Source: Serinus canaria | Taxonomy: Eukaryota > Chordata > Aves > Passeriformes > Fringillidae | Direction of reading: 5' to 3' | NCBI RefSeq assembly: GCF_022539315.1 | Contig: NC_066326.1 | Coordinates: 4,356,601-4,420,600, forward strand | DNA length: 64,000 nucleotides | In this document: positions 1-13,507 of the stretch, piece by piece | Layout: each line of letters starts with the position of its first letter | How positions within the stretch are numbered: the stretch's first letter is position 1 | Notes under the pieces: model-generated | Told to the model about the DNA's origin: nothing | Databases searched by the model: none | Seen by the model: the letters and a program-made list of their open reading frames with translations, nothing else | Program-made: the position numbers and the translations under genes

Positions 1-1019
1 ATAACTTTCCACTTTCACAGTGGGACACCTGCCCTTGTGCTCATTTAGGGGAAAGAATCAAAAATTGCTTGAATGTTACGAAATATTTTCCAAGCAAGGA
101 TGATTAGGCAATGCATTGCCCTAGGAAGTGTTTCAGGCCCTGTCAATTAATTGTATTTAAGGATAAATAAGAGGGAAAACACCTAAGGGTTTAGCCCACA
201 GAGATTTTCACGTCATGAAGACTGGGTCTAGCTGAACTGAGATCCCTTGCACCTGTATGAACTGTAATCCTTTTTGGCACCATTCCTCAGCTTTAAAATA
301 TTCCATCATTCCCCCATGCCAGTGGCCCTAACACTGGATTTCTGTGCAGCCCAGCCTTCAGGACAGCCCTGAATCACACTGCAAACCAGGGAAGGGCAAA
401 ATAAATATGTTACAAATAAGGCTTTAGGAAGAAACTTGTTATTTTGTAGCTTTCCAACCATACTAATAGGAGGAAACATACACCTGACATGGAAGACCAG
501 CTGTTGCAACAAAAGGAAGAAGGAATATTCAAATATTCTCATTCCTATGTAATTAAACAGACTTTTTTATATCAGAAATGTTCATTCTAGATTCTTCATT
601 CCAACACTGTTCTCTTCCAACACTAAAACCTGCTTATCTGAAGAATTCACGTAGCTGCAAAAATTTTCATTGGAAGAAATATGTTCTCATGTCATCTATT
701 TTTGGCTTTCCGTGCTGTGACAACAGAGGCTGGCCTGGTGTTTCTATATCTGAATATTTCTCAGGTAGCAGAAGAGCTGCCGCAGATTGCCTGGCACCTG
801 CTCGAGGATGAGGTGAACAGAAAGCAAAGCAAAAGTATTTTTATTTCATCAAGAACATTTTGGCCAAGCCTTATTTGTAGAAGGCAAAAACTGAAGAAAG
901 TGTAAACCGATGGGGAATGTAATTTTTTAATATTTTGGGAGCATGAAACAGTGAAATCAAAGTTCAGAACTGGAGCAGGTTTAACATACAGTGGAGCAAA
1001 AGTGGCAGGTGCTGGGGAG
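1..1019. other. Non-coding sequence, nothing recognised
   Basis: AT-rich single-copy-looking DNA. Only short chance reading frames (up to about 78 codons) occur, and none has flanking splice sites, a recognisable domain or a family resemblance. I see no repeat family in it. Confidence 0.6.
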
Positions 1020-1155
1020 AAATATCTTTTTCAGGATAAGTGCTTTCAAGGTATGGTAGTTACATTTTGGTAGTTCTAATCTTCTTAAAACAAAATAATG
1101 TCTAAGAAGGCAATATAAAAAATATGGAACACAAATGCCAATAGAAACCTATTGC
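1020..1155 (+). repeat. Diverged direct repeat, copy A
   Basis: This segment aligns with 3010-3150 over nearly its whole length in the same orientation. The first 66 bases align with one gap at about 72% identity counted by eye, and share the run TTCTAATCTTCTT exactly. The rest also matches (for example AAATGCCAATAGAAACCTA against AAATGCCAGTGGAAACGTA). Either an old local duplication or two copies of one dispersed repeat would explain it. I do not recognise it as CR1 or LTR. Confidence 0.6.
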
Positions 1156-3009
1156 AAGTATGAAACATCAGCAACAAGCCTGTGGCTGTTGAGTTAGGGA
1201 AAAAAAACCCAATGTACTTAGATACATTGTCTTTTGCTAATATACTTCTTGAAGATCTGACTTTTTTTAATAGAGCAGCTATTAAGAGAAACTAATTATG
1301 ATTTTATTTTTAAGGGCCTGGATTTTCTCTTTCATGTATCATCCTAACTCAGGAGAAAGGCCATTCAAGCAAATGAGATGAGGTTGGTGTGAACGAGTTT
1401 AAATGATCACACAAAGATATTTATGGGTGGAATGACTCATTCCTGTTCTGGTTGGATGATTGCATCAGTGGAGAATTAGTCTATCATCACACAGGGCCTG
1501 AGCCTCCATTCTCTTACATCACCATACATCAGGAAACACTGTGTGGAGTTGGTCAGTATTCCAGTAGCCTAAAACCAGCAAGTTGGCAGAACTGAGCCCA
1601 CAGCCCCATTTCCACACAGTAGCTGTGCACTGACTCTAAAGAAGCTGCCCCACCTAAATCAGGAGATCATCTGGTCTTTCTTCTTTAGTCTGCTTACGTA
1701 AAGTATTTTAGCATAGTTTGGTAGGACCTGTTTCTCATTTAAAATGTGAAATGAGCGTGGTCAAAGAACATTCTTTTTCTAGCAACACTTTAAAAAAGGT
1801 AGCTTTTTTCCCTTTCAGTCTCCAGCAACATGTCTACAAAGGAGACATTAATTAGATAACACAAGTTGAGATACTCATACTCCTTTTTACACTAAATGCA
1901 GATCTGTGAGACATCCTCAGCAAGCCAAGTCTTAAAACATTTTGCAATGATTTCTGGGTAAAACAACTATGCCAGAACCAACTGGATTTTTGCCATTTTA
2001 GGCACACACCAGGTTTTGGTGGTGCTAGAACAACATGTGATCCATCCATCTTATTCCTAAGAACAAGCAATGCCAGGTATTCAAGAAGCCAGCTCACAAA
2101 GTGTTGTGGTAACTATCTAGAATAGATTATGAGAGAGAGAAATGGCTGGAACATCTCCAGCAACTGTTGGAGTTCCCAAGAAGTTTTTTTCCTCACAGTA
2201 ATGACTTTAAGGCTAATTAGAGGCAGAAAATCAAAGACAAATTCCCCAGACACCAGGTGTTTACCAGAAAAATCTCTTCCCCAGCCAGACACCATCCCTG
2301 TTCTCAGCGGTCTCCACGAGCCTCTCCCCTACCAGACAGGAGGAGTTCTGCCTCCCCAGTGTGTCTGTGCACTTCTCACTTTGGAGAATTGGGAAGGCTT
2401 AAAATCACCTTCGAGGTGGAAAAAAACAAGTGTGGATGTTGCTTGGATCCATCTCATCAGCTCCAGGAGCTGGCTGAGAACCAGAGCGAGGTTTTTCATG
2501 CTGTAGGCAACCAGGGTATTGTGTCTGGCTGCTCTCCTGTCCCTGCCCAGCCAGAAGTCCACCACAAACATCAACCTGGAGAACACTGGATTTAAATAAC
2601 TCCCAGTGCAGTTTTAATTCCTACTATTCCACCTTTTTCTGAAGATATTTAAGCACTAAGCATTGCAAGTATTGTAGTTTCATATTCATGTTATATTTCA
2701 CTAGTACCTTGTAGTGTTTGTCTGCATTAAGTGGTGTTTTTTCTCTTTTCCCACAAATAAGAGATGTCTGCACTACAACATAACCTTTGGGCAGCTCTAT
2801 TCATATCTAAAGCCTGAGGATTTTTGGGAGGGAAAAAAAAAAGAAGATTATGTATTTATTCAGAAATTAAAGGAGATTAATAATTTTGAAAGCAATTTAC
2901 AAATAGCAATCAGCCACTGCAATGAAGGTCAAAAGAAAAAGGACACATTAGCAATTGAATCTCTTCCCTTCCTTTAAAGTTTTAATGCTGCATACCTGTT
3001 AATAATGGG
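1156..3009. other. Non-coding sequence between the two repeat copies
   Basis: A GC-richer patch at about 2130-2600 is open in several frames on both strands (85 to 125 codons). Simultaneous openness on both strands, and no domain or splice structure, argue for low stop density rather than coding. Sequence just downstream of copy A (about 1270-1310) still loosely resembles sequence downstream of copy B (about 3190-3225), so the duplication may originally have been longer. Confidence 0.5.
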
Positions 3010-3150
3010 AAATATTCCTCTTCAAGAGTAGCATTTTCAAAAATTGGTAGGATCCTTTTGCTAATTCTAATCTTCTTTTAATAAAATAATTTGCTAAAAA
3101 GGATTATAAAAAAGCATGAAAATGAAATGCCAGTGGAAACGTACTGCCTA
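3010..3150 (+). repeat. Diverged direct repeat, copy B
   Basis: Partner of 1020-1155, in the same orientation and about 2.0 kb downstream. It shares the TTCTAATCTTCTT run, an ATAAAATAAT / ACAAAATAAT block and the AAATGCCA...GAAAC block. The divergence (roughly 30%) suggests an old event. No coding potential is visible. Confidence 0.6.
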
Positions 3151-6100
3151 TACAATAAATAGTTAATGTATTTTTCTAAATGAATGATTTAAAATAGCTA
3201 TTAAAGTAAAGAGAATGAGCTTATGTTTCTAGTAATGACTTCTCTGCCTCAGAATGAAATCTGTAAATCCCTGATTGCAATTTCACATCCCAAAAGAACA
3301 AGCAGTCCTGGGACCTATGCTTATTGCCTTTATCATTAATACTAGCACACTAAATATGTAATTTTTATATCACTGGTTTGAATATTTAGATTTATACTTG
3401 TGTATGCTTTATATTTTAAATCCCACACAACCATTCTGTCACAAAAATAAAGCTCTCCTTCAACAAGGCTTTTTTGTACGTACATGTATACACAGACTTT
3501 CAGTATAACTACAATTTTATTCATAAGAGTGCATAATGATTCAGGCTGTGATTGTTAATAAAAATGCATTTCTAACCATCAAATTTGAGTCTATTATTCT
3601 AAGTTAATTGCATTTGCCCTAAAGAGACTTGCGACTGGCTGTCAGCCTATTTGTGTCAGTTCCATTTTATTCATCAGTCAATCTTGTCTCCTCTTTTTTC
3701 ACATCCCATATATTGATCAAATAGATTTGTTAGCATGCCTCTGCAGCTTTAAAAAAGTTTTTGTTATTTGTCAGGTTTATTTGATTACTATATTAGTGGA
3801 GTGTTATCTTAATTGTTATTTCAATAGAAAATAAATGCCCTTTGATAGTCCCACAAGATTCCCATTAAATATAATCCATATAACAAGTTAGTGGATGAAG
3901 TGAATGTGGTAAGAAAATAAACACATTAAGTCTTTTTTAAAAGGTGGTATTAATCTGCAGTTGTATTGTACTTGATCCAAAAGACAGGAATAGAAATAAG
4001 TACAGTGTAAAACAATTTTGATAAACATCAGTGCCGTATCATTGCATATTATGCTATGTATAAAATACCTTAACAAAAAGATGGGTGATATAAAATAAAC
4101 TGAGGCCATATCTGGAAGAATGGGGTTTGTGGTTATGTGTGAAATTGAACTGTATTAAATACGGCTTTTGACACTAAAAATTAGACTAGAGAGGCTGTAC
4201 ACAAAGGGAGGTGGAAGTGCTGTTATATCGGGCAAATTTTGGTAGGGAGAGAAAAGAGGAGACCAGCTTTCAGGAAAGTATTTGTTGCAGCAAAAAGTAA
4301 GCATATATAGAGGTAGCTTTTCCTCTACAAAGGTATGATACACAGTTTAGTAAAATAAATAAGAGTTTAGCTAGATTAATATCTAGATAATAGAGACAGC
4401 ACCTTGTGCACATCAGTCCCTCAGTTTTGGTAATGAAATCACAATACCAAAATTTTTACTGCAATCTTATCTAAGGGGAAGGTGATGCAACCAGTTTTCC
4501 CTTGTGAATGTCTCAGAAACCTGTCTCTCATATCTTCATTATCAACAAGGTTATATAACCCTGGCTCCTTGCCCAACCTTAAATCTGGGATCTGCCCAGC
4601 TGGTACCTGAACTTAGAGTGTCAGAAATACCATCTCATTTTAAAAGATATGAGAAGTCCATATGTTTTAAGATAGCTACTCAAGATATAGAAGCATTGAT
4701 TTAATAAAAATTTTAGGAAGCATAATCTACTTCTTTACCTGTATTGCAGTACATTGACCGAACCCATTACTTCCTGAAACTGAGATGAAGAACCTTATGA
4801 AAAGCTAAGTTTCTTTCATTTCTTTGGCCAGGATTAGTCAATCATCTGACTTAAGAGAAATCTGGGTTCTGGTCTGAATAATTACCTGCCAACTGCAGGG
4901 AGAAGGGATGAGAGTAGGGACAAAACCAGACTTTCAAAAAAAAAAAAAGCAATTTTTTCCTGGCTTAATCTCTTCAGTCAAGGTGAGATGACTTGCAGCA
5001 GGATGGGTTTGCCTTCCATTGATTTCTGTAGGAGTTTAGGCAAGACTGAACAACAATCCTGCCTATCAGGTGGAGCTGACATGATGAACACCACCCTAAG
5101 GGGGACATCTCTCATTAGAGCAGGAGCATTTTTAAGGGCCTATACCTGGCTGAGGATGCTTGAAAAATCCAATTCCCAGGCTGTTTTTCATCTGGAACCT
5201 CTTTATCAGTATTTCATACTAAACTACCATGCTAAATCCTCAGATGCCCTAAAAAAACCCTCAAATTTGCAGTCGTCCTAGAGCTGTTAGCAGCACTCCT
5301 GTGATTCAGAAGCACACAGTGTGATGATAGTTTCAAGCTAAACTGTTATGACCAGCTAGTATGGAATATAAACAGGAACAGATGAGAAGAATACAGCCTC
5401 AACATTTGAGACAACAAAGAAAGAGTGAAATGATTGCTACATAAAAGACATTTCAAAGACCTCCCAGAAAAGCAGGCATAAAAATCCCCAATAAAAAGGC
5501 TCAGCAAGAAAACTGTCACACCCCCTAATCCTCAGCAGACTCTAACAAGATGTTCGCATGAGCCAGAGATTGTCTCCTTCCCCAGAAGACAAAAGGCACA
5601 GAAATCAATACTGTCTAGCATAGGATTAGGAGGCAAGAGATAGATAAAAAGGATTCCTTAACCTTACAATTAGAAACCCCAACTCTCCAGCCAAAAAGAT
5701 AATCAGAAACAGACTGCAAACCTGTGTCACAATAATTGCTGCATCTTTTGCTCTTTGAAAACTGATATTTTCAGAAGATTTTTTTATAATTTATTGCCAC
5801 CCCAAGAAAGGTTTTGATGGCCACTTAGCTGCAGACAACTGTTGCGACCAAACCACAATTCAACACACATGGCAATAGAATTATTTCCTAGTCTTTATGT
5901 TTTAACCACCTCCAACCAAGCAAAAATTATATTACCAATGCTTGTACCAACCTCCCAGTAAATTGTACCACTAAAAGCAAAATTATATGTAATGCACTAC
6001 TTCTAACAAATGATCAGCTTACTGTGCCCTGAACCAAACACTTCCACAGATTCTTCATGCCAAACCTGGCATAAGCATGTGCTCTGATTAAAAAGGAAAC

Positions 6101-8232
6101 AACTTAGTTGTTATAGCAAGCGTCTTTAGCTTTATTTGGTATTACTAATGCTTTTAAACAGAAGGCAGGGTACTGGCAAGAGTAAAAAACAGACTTGAAG
6201 GGGGAGGAAACCTGCAGGCTGGAAAGAAGCTGCAGTCTCCTAAGTCTGACCCTCCTGCTGCAGATAATGAGTGACCATAAGATGTGAGAGCTGGAGAAGT
6301 TTGCTGCAGAGAATTTCAGACTCTGTCAGAAGCTCAGCAAGGCAACCACAAGACATTGACAATGACATTTATGAAGCCTATATTAGCTTACAGCAATTAC
6401 TCCAGCCCCAAATCATGTATGCTTAGGTACTGTATGCTCCCACTTTACAGGGGGTTAAATAGCACGAGCTCTTACTGAGGGACAGTCAGAATTTAAGTAG
6501 TCAGCACATCCAATGCTACAAGACTTTCCTGGTCTTCCTGGTGCTATCAGGAGAGGAAAAGTCAAATAATTTCTTTTTTCTCCAAGTGCAAAACACTTGC
6601 AAACCACCTCTTCATGCTCCTGGGAGCCCACTGTCTCCTGAACACCTTAAATTTCCTGCCTTAAGCTAAATTTCCATGATTTTGTTCAGTGCAAGTTAGA
6701 CACTACCTCAGAGCTGCCTCATGTTCTGTGGCAGATGAAATAATCCCTGTAAGTAAACTACTTGAAACCACTTAGAAAGAGGTTGGCAGAGATGCAACTT
6801 AAACCATTGTCATTTGTCATGGAAAGACAAACAAATCACACTTCCCAGAAGAGTCATGACTCAAAATAAACACATGGAAAAAGGCATGAATTTCTGTTCC
6901 CTTTTTAGCAAGCTCAGAGACAACATAAAGCTTGTCTTACACATTCTTGGAGAATAAAAGGGAGAAATTATATCTACAGATTTCTGAGTACATTTTCTGG
7001 ACCCCAGTCCAGATGGGAATAAGTCATTCCCTCAGTCCACCCCCAAAGGCTGAAGCCAGCCAGAGCAGCCCAGGCTGTGAATCAAAGAGGGAGCAGAGGG
7101 CAGTGTGGTCTGCACGGTGGCATAAGCAAATTAATCCCTTCTCAGACACACAGCTCCCCAGGGACTCCACGTCTTGCTTGTGGCAAAGTGTCAGAGGCTC
7201 ACAAACCTTTGCCTACATGCACACTTGTCCCCAGGCCACAAGAAGCTTCCCTGCTGTCCAGCTGGAAGGTCAGCTACGCTGGAATTGAGTCTGAGAATAT
7301 GGCACCCTGCCTGTTATCTGAAAGTTATTTCCAGATAACATTTTCCTCATTTTATAGCAAAGCAAGCTACTGGTTAGCACTATTAGAAGCACAACTTGAG
7401 ACACAATTTGTATTCAGATCAAGATTTACCAAAGAAACTGCAAAACATTATTTTTGTGACCTCTGTGTGGCCCAAAATCCCACACCCATCAGGATCCCAG
7501 TGCCTCCCAAGCATTCAGTCATTTAGATGAGAACTACATCTTCCCCTCCAAACAGAGGAGAAAGGCACAGTGCTACAGACATCACCCATAACTTTGCCTG
7601 TTAAAGATTTTGAGATTCTCAGAGATCATGGTGGTGAAAGGCAATGTAAAAGCCTGGAATAACTAAAAAGATAGGAACATTGCTATGCTGAAATAGAGAA
7701 ATAAAGGTGGGTGAGCTAAACTTGAAGTTTCAAAATATCCTAAACCCATGGTTTAGAAAACTAGACTAGGGTTATGTTTAATAACTTATTCCATGACCTT
7801 CAAAAGTCCAGCATTTTTATCTGTACCATTGGTAGCAGCAGAGATGAGACAAAGCATACAGTTCAGTACCAGTGGTTACCTCAGTTGTGATCATTTTAAA
7901 TGAAGGTTTTACATAATTAGGATTTTCATTTTGGTGTAGGTATCAGATACAACACTTACTATGGTTTGCCCTTCAGCCAAACATTTCCCTCACCTTTAAT
8001 GGGCATTAGGATGGTCCCTCATGGATTGAGGCAGACTCATTTCTCTGGTCAGGTGCATAAAGAAAACTGACATGGGCTACTAAAAAGAAGACAGCAAAAG
8101 ACAAACTTTACTCACTCAGAACTCAGGGTTCAATGCTGCATCAGTGAATCAGGATCCCTAGGCAGTCTCTGCCCTTTTGGGTAAGACAAGTTGTGTCAAC
8201 TGCACGAAAATTACTGTATTCCCTGGGGAAAA
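3151..8232. other. Non-coding AT-rich DNA
   Basis: Apart from an A13 run at 4936-4948 I see no named repeat. Chance reading frames do not exceed about 150 codons (7077-7526, overlapping another frame), and none carries a recognisable domain or exon structure. This may be 5' intergenic or intronic DNA of MDFIC2. Confidence 0.55.
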
Positions 8233-8283
8233 CACAGAATTATAGAATCACTTTTGTTGGAAAACACATCCAAGATCGTCTCA
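8233..8283 (-). mobile_element. Short degraded CR1 LINE 3' end fragment
   Basis: The segment reads ACAGAATTATAGAATCAC, then TTGTTGGAAAACACATCCAAGATCGTC. This has the layout of the reverse complement of an avian CR1 3' end: the tail unit (ATAGAATCA), then TTGGAA..GAC, then AAGATCATC. It is only about 50 bp and well diverged, so the assignment is moderate. Flanks show no further CR1 sequence. Confidence 0.5.
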
Positions 8284-9514
8284 GTGAGAGGACACAGGAC
8301 ATTAACTAAAGGGAAGGGGGATCTCCCAACTTCTGTTAGGAGTTATTTTTTAGCTTACTCATGAAGTCAATTAGGGGACATAGCTTGACTTTTTTCTTTC
8401 CTCTGATAACAATACAGCTTTGAGGTGTTCACAAAACACCCATGTGGGATAACAAAGGCACATCACCCGCTGAGAAGTTTCTCCTGCTTAGTGAAACTTT
8501 CTTTTCCCATTTTTTTCTCAAACTGGAGAGCCCCTTAGATGCTCAGGTAAACACGTCACCTTCTCAGCTCTTAGAGTAGGGCAGCATTTCAGGTACTGAA
8601 GTAGCACCTTCCATGAAAAAACTTAGTTCAATAAGTCTAATTTTGGGGGCTAGAAGCAACACTCTTTCCTTAATATTTTTCCTCTGTTTCAGCTTCCAGC
8701 CCATCTTTAAATTGAGATTATTTTTTATGCTAATGATGCTAAAGACATTTTGAAGTTTACTCAAAACAGCAGTACAAACACTAAAATGCTGTGCAGAGGC
8801 TTAAAAGCTTTAGATCATGAGAATGAGCTCATAACCTCACCACCATTCTCTTATGAAAATTGAGTAAGAACCCCGAAAGGGTTAGCTTAGGGGCCACAAA
8901 AATGCTGCTTATTCCTACCTGCAGGATCTCACTTGATTACTTTGGTATCAGGCAACCTTTAAGCTGCCTCCTTTTCAGGGCTACTAATTTTGAACACTAC
9001 CTGGAGAACTACTATGAGGTTATTTGCCCTCTTTCCTCTATTTATCTCCAAAAGGAGAGGCAAGACCTGTGGCCCCCTCCCCTCCCAGCTGAGGATGTTT
9101 TCCTAACTGAGGCTTCTCATACCAATTAACACCATCTGAAAGCCTTTAGAATGGGGAGACATGCCAATTTATCTGCTTTCTATCCAGCCACTCCAGAAAT
9201 GGGTAATGCTTATCTGCTCCAATTACTTCTGAAAATGTCATTTGGAGCATCCCAGATGGAGCCAACCCAAGAGACCTTTCAGATTTTGGCAGTGGCCCTC
9301 AGCAGTGCTCACCATGACCATTAATTGGGGTGTTGCTGATTAAAGGATGAGTACACCGGGCTGGGCAGCACCCACAGGCTGGGCTCTTCCAGTAGCAATG
9401 AGCTGGTTGTGTTAGAAACCACATAGTCCAAAAATTTTAGATAACACCTTGGCGCCATTAGGAATGGGCTCCCAAGACCTCGCTGTTGCAATCAAAAAAC
9501 CTACACCCAATGGA
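8284..9514. other. Non-coding sequence, nothing recognised
   Basis: Unique-looking DNA between two CR1 pieces. An 89-codon frame at 8860-9129 lacks any family resemblance or splice context. Confidence 0.5.
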
Positions 9515-9820
9515 TTCAATACCTCATGAGGGCCTACAAGAGGGCTGGGAGGGGTCTTTTGACAAAGGCATGAAGTGATAGATAAGGGAGGGTGGCTTAA
9601 ATTTGAAGAAGAGGAGGTTTAGACTGGATATTAGGAAGAGATGTTTTACTGTGAAGGCAGCAAGAAGTTGTGGATGTCCCATCCCTGGAAACATTCAAGA
9701 CCAGGCTGGATGGAGCTCTGAGAAACCTCACTGGTGGAAGGTGTCCCTGCCCATGGCAGAGGGCTTGGAATAGTATGATCCTTAAGGTTCCCTCCAACCC
9801 AAACCATTCTATGATTCTAT
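9515..9820 (+). mobile_element. CR1 LINE, 5'-truncated copy with intact 3' end
   Basis: Typical avian CR1 3' region in order: GGGCCTACAAG, a stretch like the usual 'ctttttacaagggcatg..tgatag', AGACTGGATATTAGGAAGA, then CATCCCTGGAAACATTCAAGACCAGGCTGGATGGAGCTCTGAG (described as one consensus block at 9681-9725), AAGGTGTCCCTGCCCATGGCAG, CCAACCCAAACCATTCTATG and the terminal ATGATTCTAT. CR1 copies are usually truncated at the 5' end and end in short tandem octamers, as here. About 30 bases normally lying between the 'cttcactgtgag' and 'agttgtggatg' blocks are missing near 9665. This is the clearest evidence that the host is a bird. The 80- and 90-codon open frames here are by-products of the repeat. 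Confidence 0.93.
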
Positions 9821-12800
9821 CTGTACTGGAAACACACATGATGCAAACTTTCTCTGCTACTCAGAGGCTTTGGCAGGCAAGGTCAAGATGTTTGCCTGCT
9901 CTGATAAAGCATGAGGAGGTAAATCATCCTGTGCAACTCTAGTCACTCAGATGGTACTTTTGGCATTTCCACCACCCCACCCCCCCCCACTTCTGCTTTT
10001 GTTCTGTCAGTCTGAAGAGAACAGCTCGTGTGATGTAATTTAGAATGGAGCTTTTTTAAAGCTTTCACTCAGGAAAAGCTTCAGGAGCTCTGGGGGTATA
10101 GCTTAGCTCGGAGAAATAGAAAGAAAGCAAGTTTGCATTGACAGCTTGATCCCAGAGAGAGGTGGCTGCCTGCTTGTCTAACAGGTCCTCTGGGTCTGGA
10201 TGAGGCAGAGACAGAGGAGCAGTCATATTAAGTGAACGCGCGCTGCCAATGTTAAAGGAACAATTACCATTATTCTGCATAGTTCACTGTTTGCTACTGT
10301 TATTTCCTTCAATAAAACCTCTTTTCACTTGCCAATTGGAGCTTGTCATGTAACAATATTTCTTATGCACAATACACATACTAAAATGCCCCTGTGTTTT
10401 TAATACATTTATAGTTGTTAACAATAGCAGTATAGCGACAGAAAAAACTGTTCTTGCTTTGAATACAGAACAGATTGAAAAAGAACAAACCAGTGGCCCT
10501 GCTCTGAAGGATTAATGGGGGTTAGATTTTGCCTAATCTTTGTTAGAATAGTGGCACCTCTTCCATTTCTTTGACACCCACTTCTTCCTCTCAGGGCCTG
10601 GGCTGTGGCCTCCTCGCTTGGAAGCGGTTGTACACCTGAGCCTTGTGCAAAACTGCAGTGATGATTTTGATGTCAGGGATTGTTGGGGAGAGCACTGGGC
10701 TCTCACCTGTCCCTGTGCTGGGCAACCCCAAGGAGGATGGACAAGGGGTGCCACTCCTGTGGCCTTGGCAAGCCCAGCCTGCTGAAGGTTGCCTAACTAC
10801 CCTTCACTCCATGTGTGTGGTGCACAGAAAGGTGGGAGCTGTGCTACCATCCAGCAGCACCTGCAACTCTGGTGTTCACTGCCCACATCAGAATAACAAA
10901 ACTCCTTGTGAACGCAGCTCCTGGTGAAGCAGGACAAACAGACAGATCTGGGGAAACTGGCATTTCCCTGGGGCTGTGGAGCTCTAAAGCTCTCCTCCAA
11001 GAGCTCACACAATGCAGACATTGTGCTACCATTGCCAGCATCACAAAGCCAGGTGGAAATGACCGCAGTGAAGGTGCCACAGTGAGAAGAAATTACGTGT
11101 TTGCACTTCTGAGCAAGCTGAACCTCATATTTCATGCACCCAGAGGAACAAGCAGCTGTTCGCAAACCTTTGTAGCACAATCATGAAGGAAACTTTCTTC
11201 TGCCATAAGAGTCGTGTTTTCTAAGAACACTATTTTCTTCAGAACAAGTTAATATACACAGGAAAAGACATCTTGAGTGTTCCTGACTCTCCTACACTAT
11301 CCAGGAATAGTGATAGACTGCGAGTTTAAACACATTCTTCCCTTGCACAGTGAGAGAAGTGTGTTTAGTGCTGGGAGCAGAACACTTACCATGTTTGCCT
11401 TTGCCAGAGCCAGCAAGACTACACCGTTTTAAGAGTACTTATTACATACATAAGTAACAGTGGATGTCATCTGTCTGCCCCCAGAATAGATGTTCTGCAT
11501 CTTTGGTGCAGGGGGAAAAAAGGATTCGTGAAAAGATGCACAGCATGATACATCCTCTGCTTCAGATATTGCTAATTGCTTTGTCTGTGCCTTTTTCTAA
11601 GGAAAAGAGCAAGGAAACCCAGAGAAGGCCACCATATTGGAGGCTGCTTTGGAGCCTGATTCGAGCTCCCTGGAACTGTTTTCTTTGACATCTGGTGGTA
11701 CAGGATCAAGCCCTTGCAAAGATAAATAAGTAGTTTTCCAGCATGGTCCAGCACAGCCTGTTCTGCAACACCTGGGGAGGTGCTCAGATGGCAATAAGAT
11801 TAATAATGTTTATTACAGTGTGCAAGTCCAGCTCCCAGTTGTGTTCCAGCACGGCATGCAGGCAAAAGGGAAACAAATGGAAGTGTTTGCTGGAAAAATC
11901 TCAGAGAAGACATAAGACTCTCACAGATTGCCACTCACCAATGGGATCAAATCAAAGAAAACTTTTATATCTTATTAGAAGATGTGGAGGGTTGTAGTAA
12001 TATTTTATCATGTGTCAATTTACCAACAGTAGAGCTCTAAGGAGAATCTCTGAGAAATGCTGCATCTTCTGTGATTTGGAGCTCTATTTCACAGCATTTA
12101 AAAATTTTTTATTTATTTTAAGAATATATATGGGTTTGATGGTGTTAATATATGTGGGTTTGTTGGTGTTTCCCCCCACCAAATGAAAATGCTGACAGTC
12201 TCGGAGCAGCTCTGGCATTAATGCTGTGCAAGGATATCTTTGTGACCATAACTCTGTATAATGCCTGCTTTGGGAATAAACTCTTGGCACACAACTTCAG
12301 TGTCATTCAGAGAGCAGCACAGTTGTCAAGGACCTTGGGACATGAAAGGAAGACACTGTGCTGGCTTTTCATTGGAAAGTTCACAAATTCTGCCTAGAGA
12401 TCCCTCTGATATTTTCACTTTTCAATACATAGTGATTACCAAAAATAAAACTGAGAATTTTAAGTGCTTTCCAAATTTAATGGCACAGAGTTTTACATGG
12501 AAAAAAAATCCTTTGTCATAAACTCAGCATTTTCTGTTTTATATTACTGATAAATTTCCTCAGCTAAAAAGTGAGCAATTACACAAGGATGTCCATGGGT
12601 GACACTTACCTTTAGTTACTGTGCCTGTGTATTAAATAAAGTCCTGTCCGCTTCTGGCTACTCAGCTCAGGTTAGGATTTTGTTTCAGAAATTTGGTCAT
12701 ATTGGCAGACAACCTTAACCTCGTTGTGGGGTGAGTCATTAACCATGAGAGGAAGGAAGATTCAATTAATGCAGCAATGATATCGAGGCAACAACAACAA

Positions 12801-13359
12801 CAATGAAAATTGTAAAGTTTGTTTTTTCTCTGCTTTGAAAACAGTATGGTCAGTTCAAATGAGACAATACATCAAACCCTCCAGTTTCACTCTGTGCAGT
12901 GAGGAATGAAGAGAATTTGAGAGGTTTGAGTTAGCCCTGCATACAAGATGTCCACGAGCACTGGGATGGGTCTGCACCAGCAGCCATGAGGGGTGTGCAG
13001 GCAGCCCCATCAGAGGGTGGCCTCAGGGGCTCTGTGGGCTGCTGTGCATCCCAAATCCCAGCCTGGGAAGAGGACACGGACTGGCACTGGTGACTGGGGT
13101 GACCTACTGACATTAATAAAAACAAACATTGCTAAGCCCTCCACTTGGAGGGGGAAGGACAGGGCTGTGTGTTTTCAGTTCAGGTTCAGTTTGTGACTTA
13201 TTTATTCTGAGTTTTTTAATTATTCCTTTTAGCAAATGCTAGCAGAGTGCAGTTTTAAACAAAAAGAAAGAAACAAAAGAATTTGGAAAGCAGACTTTAG
13301 CTTCATTTACAACAGTTTTTAGGGCTGTTTCATATAATAGGACCACCACACACCTACAA
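9821..13359. other. Non-coding sequence with a C9 run and a CpG-containing stretch
   Basis: A C-rich tract (C9 at 9980-9988) follows the CR1. The stretch at about 10010-10450 contains ACGCGCG (about 10236) amid AT-rich homeobox-like motifs and could be a conserved non-coding element. At 10797-11186 frames of 123-127 codons are open on both strands, which argues for low stop density rather than a gene. A CAA-type simple repeat is at about 12788-12802. No exon was recognised. Confidence 0.5.
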
Positions 13360-13507
13360 GGTCCTCCCCATCCCTGGAGTGTTCAACGCCAGGTTCCACA
13401 GGGCTTGGAGCAACCTGGTTTAGTGAAAAGTATCCCTGCTCATGGTGGGTGGTTGGAACTAGATGGTCCTTCAGTCCCTTCCAAACCAAGCTACTCTATA
13501 ATTCAAT
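13360..13507 (+). mobile_element. CR1 LINE 3' end fragment
   Basis: The order CATCCCTGGAGTGTTCAACGCCAGG, GGGCTTGGAGCAACCTGGTTTAGTG, TCCCTGCTCATGG, GTTGGAACTAGATGGTCCTT and CCCTTCCAAACC..CTACTCTATAATTC matches the last 150 bp or so of avian CR1. The tail octamer is degraded. Same orientation as the copy at 9515-9820. Confidence 0.88.

Noticed and set aside
9597..9942. Two open frames of 80-90 codons
   Set aside because: They lie inside and just beyond the CR1 3' end, which does not encode protein at that point.
10797..11186. Frames of 123-127 codons on both strands
   Set aside because: Openness on both strands at once indicates few stop triplets by composition. Neither translation has a domain, and no splice signals frame them.
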